NCBI GenBank assembly: GCA_900766575.1
Contig: CAAFVW010000085.1
Location: 1-16,373 of the forward strand
Source of the DNA: Lachnospiraceae bacterium
GTDB lineage: Bacteria; Bacillota; Clostridia; Lachnospirales; Lachnospiraceae
Direction: 5' to 3'
Length of the DNA stretch: 16,373 nucleotides
Positions 14,683 through 16,373 of this stretch are shown piece by piece (the first letter of the stretch is position 1; every line of letters starts with the position of its first letter). A program made the translations under genes and the position numbers. The notes below the pieces were generated by a model that ran no database searches, was not told the DNA's origin, and was given only the letters and a program-made list of their open reading frames with translations.

Positions 14683-14698
14683 ATGGAGGAGAGTCACC

Positions 14699-16192
14699 AT
14701 GGGAAAACCAACTGGATTTATGGAATATAAAAGGGAAGTCAGCGTGGCTGAGGATCCTAAGAAGAGAATACAGCATTTTAATGAATTCCATGAGCACCTG
14801 CCGAAGGAAAAGCAGCGCTTGCAGGGCGCCAGGTGTATGGAATGCGGCGTACCGTTCTGCCAGTCAGGCATGATGATCTGCGGCATGGCCAGCGGATGCC
14901 CTCTGCACAATCTGGTGCCGGAGTGGAATGATCTGGTATATACCGGCAACTGGCAGCAGGCCTATAACCGCCTGAAGAAAACGAATAATTTTCCGGAATT
15001 TACTTCCAGGGTATGTCCTGCGTTGTGTGAAGCGGCATGTACCTGTGGATTGAACGGCGACCCGGTAGCTACCAAAGAGAATGAGTATGCGATTATTGAG
15101 AATGCCTACAGCGAAGGATATGCGGCAGCCAAGCCCCCTGTGGTACGCACTGGCAAGAAGGTGGCAGTCATTGGCAGCGGTCCTTCCGGACTGGCAGCAG
15201 CGGATCTGTTGAATCAGAGAGGACATCAGGTAACGGTGTTCGAGCGTTCCGACCGTGTGGGCGGACTGCTGATGTACGGCATTCCCAACATGAAGCTGGA
15301 GAAACAGATTATTGAGCGTAAGATCAATATCATGAAGGAAGAGGGAGTTAATTTTGTGACAAGCACGGATGTTGGCAAGGATATCAAGGCATCCAAGCTG
15401 CTGCATGATTTTGACCGCGTGGTTCTGGCCTGTGGTGCTTCCAATCCCAGAGACATCAACGCGCCTGGAAGAGATGCCAGGGGAATCTATTTCGCAGTGG
15501 ATTTCCTGAAGGCGAATACCAAGAGTCTGTTGGATTCCAATTTTGAAGATAAAAAGTATGTGGAGACCAAGGGCAAAAATGTGGTTATCATCGGCGGCGG
15601 TGATACTGGCAATGACTGTGTGGGAACCTCCATCCGTCACGGCGCAAAGTCTGTGACCCAGATCGAGATGATGCCTAAGGCTCCGGATAAAAGAGCAGAG
15701 AACAATCCCTGGCCCGAATGGCCGAAGGTCTGCAAGACCGATTACGGTCAGGAGGAGGCTATTGCAGTCTATGGCCATGATCCGAGAATCTATGAATCTA
15801 CTGTCAAGGAATTTATCAAGGATAAGAACGGCAACCTGAAAGCGGTCAAGATCGTGAAGCTGTCCTGGGAGAAAGACCCTGCGACCGGTCGTATGAAGAT
15901 GCAGGAGATCCCAGGAAGTGAGAAGATTCTGGATGCGGAAGTGGTACTTATCGCAGCAGGCTTCCTCGGAAGCCAGAAATATGTAACGGATGCTTTCGGC
16001 GTGGAACTTAACGAGCGTACTAATGTCAAGACGGTTCCCGGCAAATACCAGACCAGCGTGGAGAATGTCTTCGTCACCGGAGATATGCACAGAGGTCAGT
16101 CCCTGGTGGTATGGGCCATCCGCGAAGGCAGAGAAGCCGCTCATGCTGTGGACGAGAGCCTGATGGGATACTCTAATCTGGTGATCCAGTAG
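14699..16192 (+). CDS. gltD: Glutamate synthase (NADPH), small beta subunit
   Basis: A 497-residue flavoprotein that takes electrons from NAD(P)H through FAD and iron-sulfur clusters to the large subunit. The N-terminal domain carries two Cys groups, C46-x2-C49-x4-C54 with C67, and C106-x3-C110-x3-C114, which in the family bind two 4Fe-4S clusters; C61 and C116 are extra. The FAD Rossmann motif GSGPSG is at 159-164 and the second nucleotide-binding motif GGGDTG at 299-304. The C-terminal VTGDMHRGQSLVVWAIREG block closes the FAD site. GGAGG (14685-14689) lies 9 nt before ATG 14699, so the in-frame ATG at 14663 inside gltB is rejected. The 16-nt gap to gltB makes a two-gene operon and likely coupled synthesis for the alpha-beta complex. 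Confidence 0.97.
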   Translation: MGKPTGFMEYKREVSVAEDPKKRIQHFNEFHEHLPKEKQRLQGARCMECGVPFCQSGMMICGMASGCPLHNLVPEWNDLVYTGNWQQAYNRLKKTNNFPEFTSRVCPALCEAACTCGLNGDPVATKENEYAIIENAYSEGYAAAKPPVVRTGKKVAVIGSGPSGLAAADLLNQRGHQVTVFERSDRVGGLLMYGIPNMKLEKQIIERKINIMKEEGVNFVTSTDVGKDIKASKLLHDFDRVVLACGASNPRDINAPGRDARGIYFAVDFLKANTKSLLDSNFEDKKYVETKGKNVVIIGGGDTGNDCVGTSIRHGAKSVTQIEMMPKAPDKRAENNPWPEWPKVCKTDYGQEEAIAVYGHDPRIYESTVKEFIKDKNGNLKAVKIVKLSWEKDPATGRMKMQEIPGSEKILDAEVVLIAAGFLGSQKYVTDAFGVELNERTNVKTVPGKYQTSVENVFVTGDMHRGQSLVVWAIREGREAAHAVDESLMGYSNLVIQ

Positions 16193-16315
16193 AGTGGGTA
16201 AATATTGGCAAACCGGACGAACTCCCACAAGTCAGATAAAAAATCCTTCCTCAATGCACGGTCTACGGGTGGGAATTTTCTACGAAAAGTGATCAATCCG
16301 TTTTAAATTTTACGG
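16193..16315. other. Intergenic stretch after gltD with a loose inverted repeat
   Basis: No open frame of note. TCCCAC (16223-16228) can pair with GTGGGA (16269-16274), with a few further A-T pairs outside a mismatch and then ATTTTC, so a long-loop terminator for gltBD is conceivable but weak. GTGGG at 16194-16198 could compete for the same CCCAC arm. Confidence 0.3.
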
Positions 16316-16373
16316 GCCGGCTTTAAGCGACATCCTTGTCGCGTAAAGCCTGGCGCGAACGTCCATGTTCGCG
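16316..16373. repeat. Two tandem perfect hairpins (REP-like palindromes) at the right edge
   Basis: Hairpin A: GGCTTTA (16319-16325) / TAAAGCC (16344-16350) outside and GCGACA (16327-16332) / TGTCGC (16337-16342) inside, with loop TCCT and a single A-G mismatch between the two stems. Outer GCC (16316-16318) may also pair with GGC (16352-16354). Hairpin B: CGCGAAC (16354-16360) / GTTCGCG (16367-16373) with loop GTCCAT. The two share the core GCGA(A)C-x-TCC-x-TGT(T)CGC. The element reaches the window edge and may continue. Neither hairpin has a T-run, so a repetitive extragenic element fits better than a terminator. Confidence 0.65.

Noticed and set aside
14663..14698. ATG start of GltD inside the end of gltB
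   Set aside because: The strong GGAGG at 14685-14689 fits ATG 14699; the extra 12 residues do not resemble GltD.
14864..16228. 454-codon open frame on the minus strand opposite gltD
   Set aside because: It lies wholly over gltD, whose motifs are unmistakable, and its own translation (rich in His, Ile, Leu and Arg) has no domain or ribosome site. It is a codon-bias shadow.
1..16373. CRISPR array, tRNA/rRNA genes, transposases or phage genes
   Set aside because: I looked for regularly spaced repeats, tRNA-like cloverleaves with conserved arms and transposase or integrase motifs in the gaps and frames, and saw none.

Overview
The window looks like chromosomal DNA of a low-to-moderate GC Clostridia species, most likely a Lachnospiraceae member. 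This rests on the Spo0A-type effector domain, the granulose/glycogen synthase, the SpoVB/YtgP-type flippase, AGGAGG-like ribosome binding sites throughout, sigma-A-like promoters with TGn extensions, and protein sequences that read like Lachnospiraceae homologues. It holds ten complete protein genes and one gene tail. No rRNA, tRNA, CRISPR array, insertion sequence or phage gene is visible.

Left part (1-1660): the AT-rich tail of an unrecognised gene, a small three-repeat HEAT protein with a strong terminator, then a 175-residue protein that is a Spo0A DNA-binding domain without its phosphoacceptor receiver domain. A leader with two tandem hairpins follows. Middle left (1666-4841): glycogen synthase glgA and a 14-helix MOP-family lipid/polysaccharide flippase, probably co-transcribed and ended by a terminator shared with the converging nudC gene. 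The minus-strand nudC (NAD(H) pyrophosphatase/deNADding Nudix enzyme) and the plus-strand operon to its right are driven by divergent promoters about 20 bp apart.

The operon at 5984-9889 has four genes: a MraY/WecA-superfamily phosphosugar-lipid transferase with altered signature motifs, a GreA/GreB-type elongation factor, a HAD phosphatase fused to a CPBP (CAAX-like) intramembrane metalloprotease, and a GT2 glycosyltransferase. The mixture points to cell-envelope work, but the link between members is inferred.

Right part (10015-16192): the glutamate synthase genes gltB and gltD, in the usual tight pair, assimilate ammonia via glutamine and 2-oxoglutarate. Their apparent promoter fires straight into a 16-bp perfect hairpin with a T-run, which suggests leader attenuation or a shared terminator. 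The window ends in two tandem perfect hairpins of a REP-like kind.

The least ordinary items are the receiver-less Spo0A, the HAD-CPBP fusion, the divergent MraY-like enzyme, and the hairpin at the start of the gltB transcript. None amounts to a demonstrably new multi-gene system from sequence alone.
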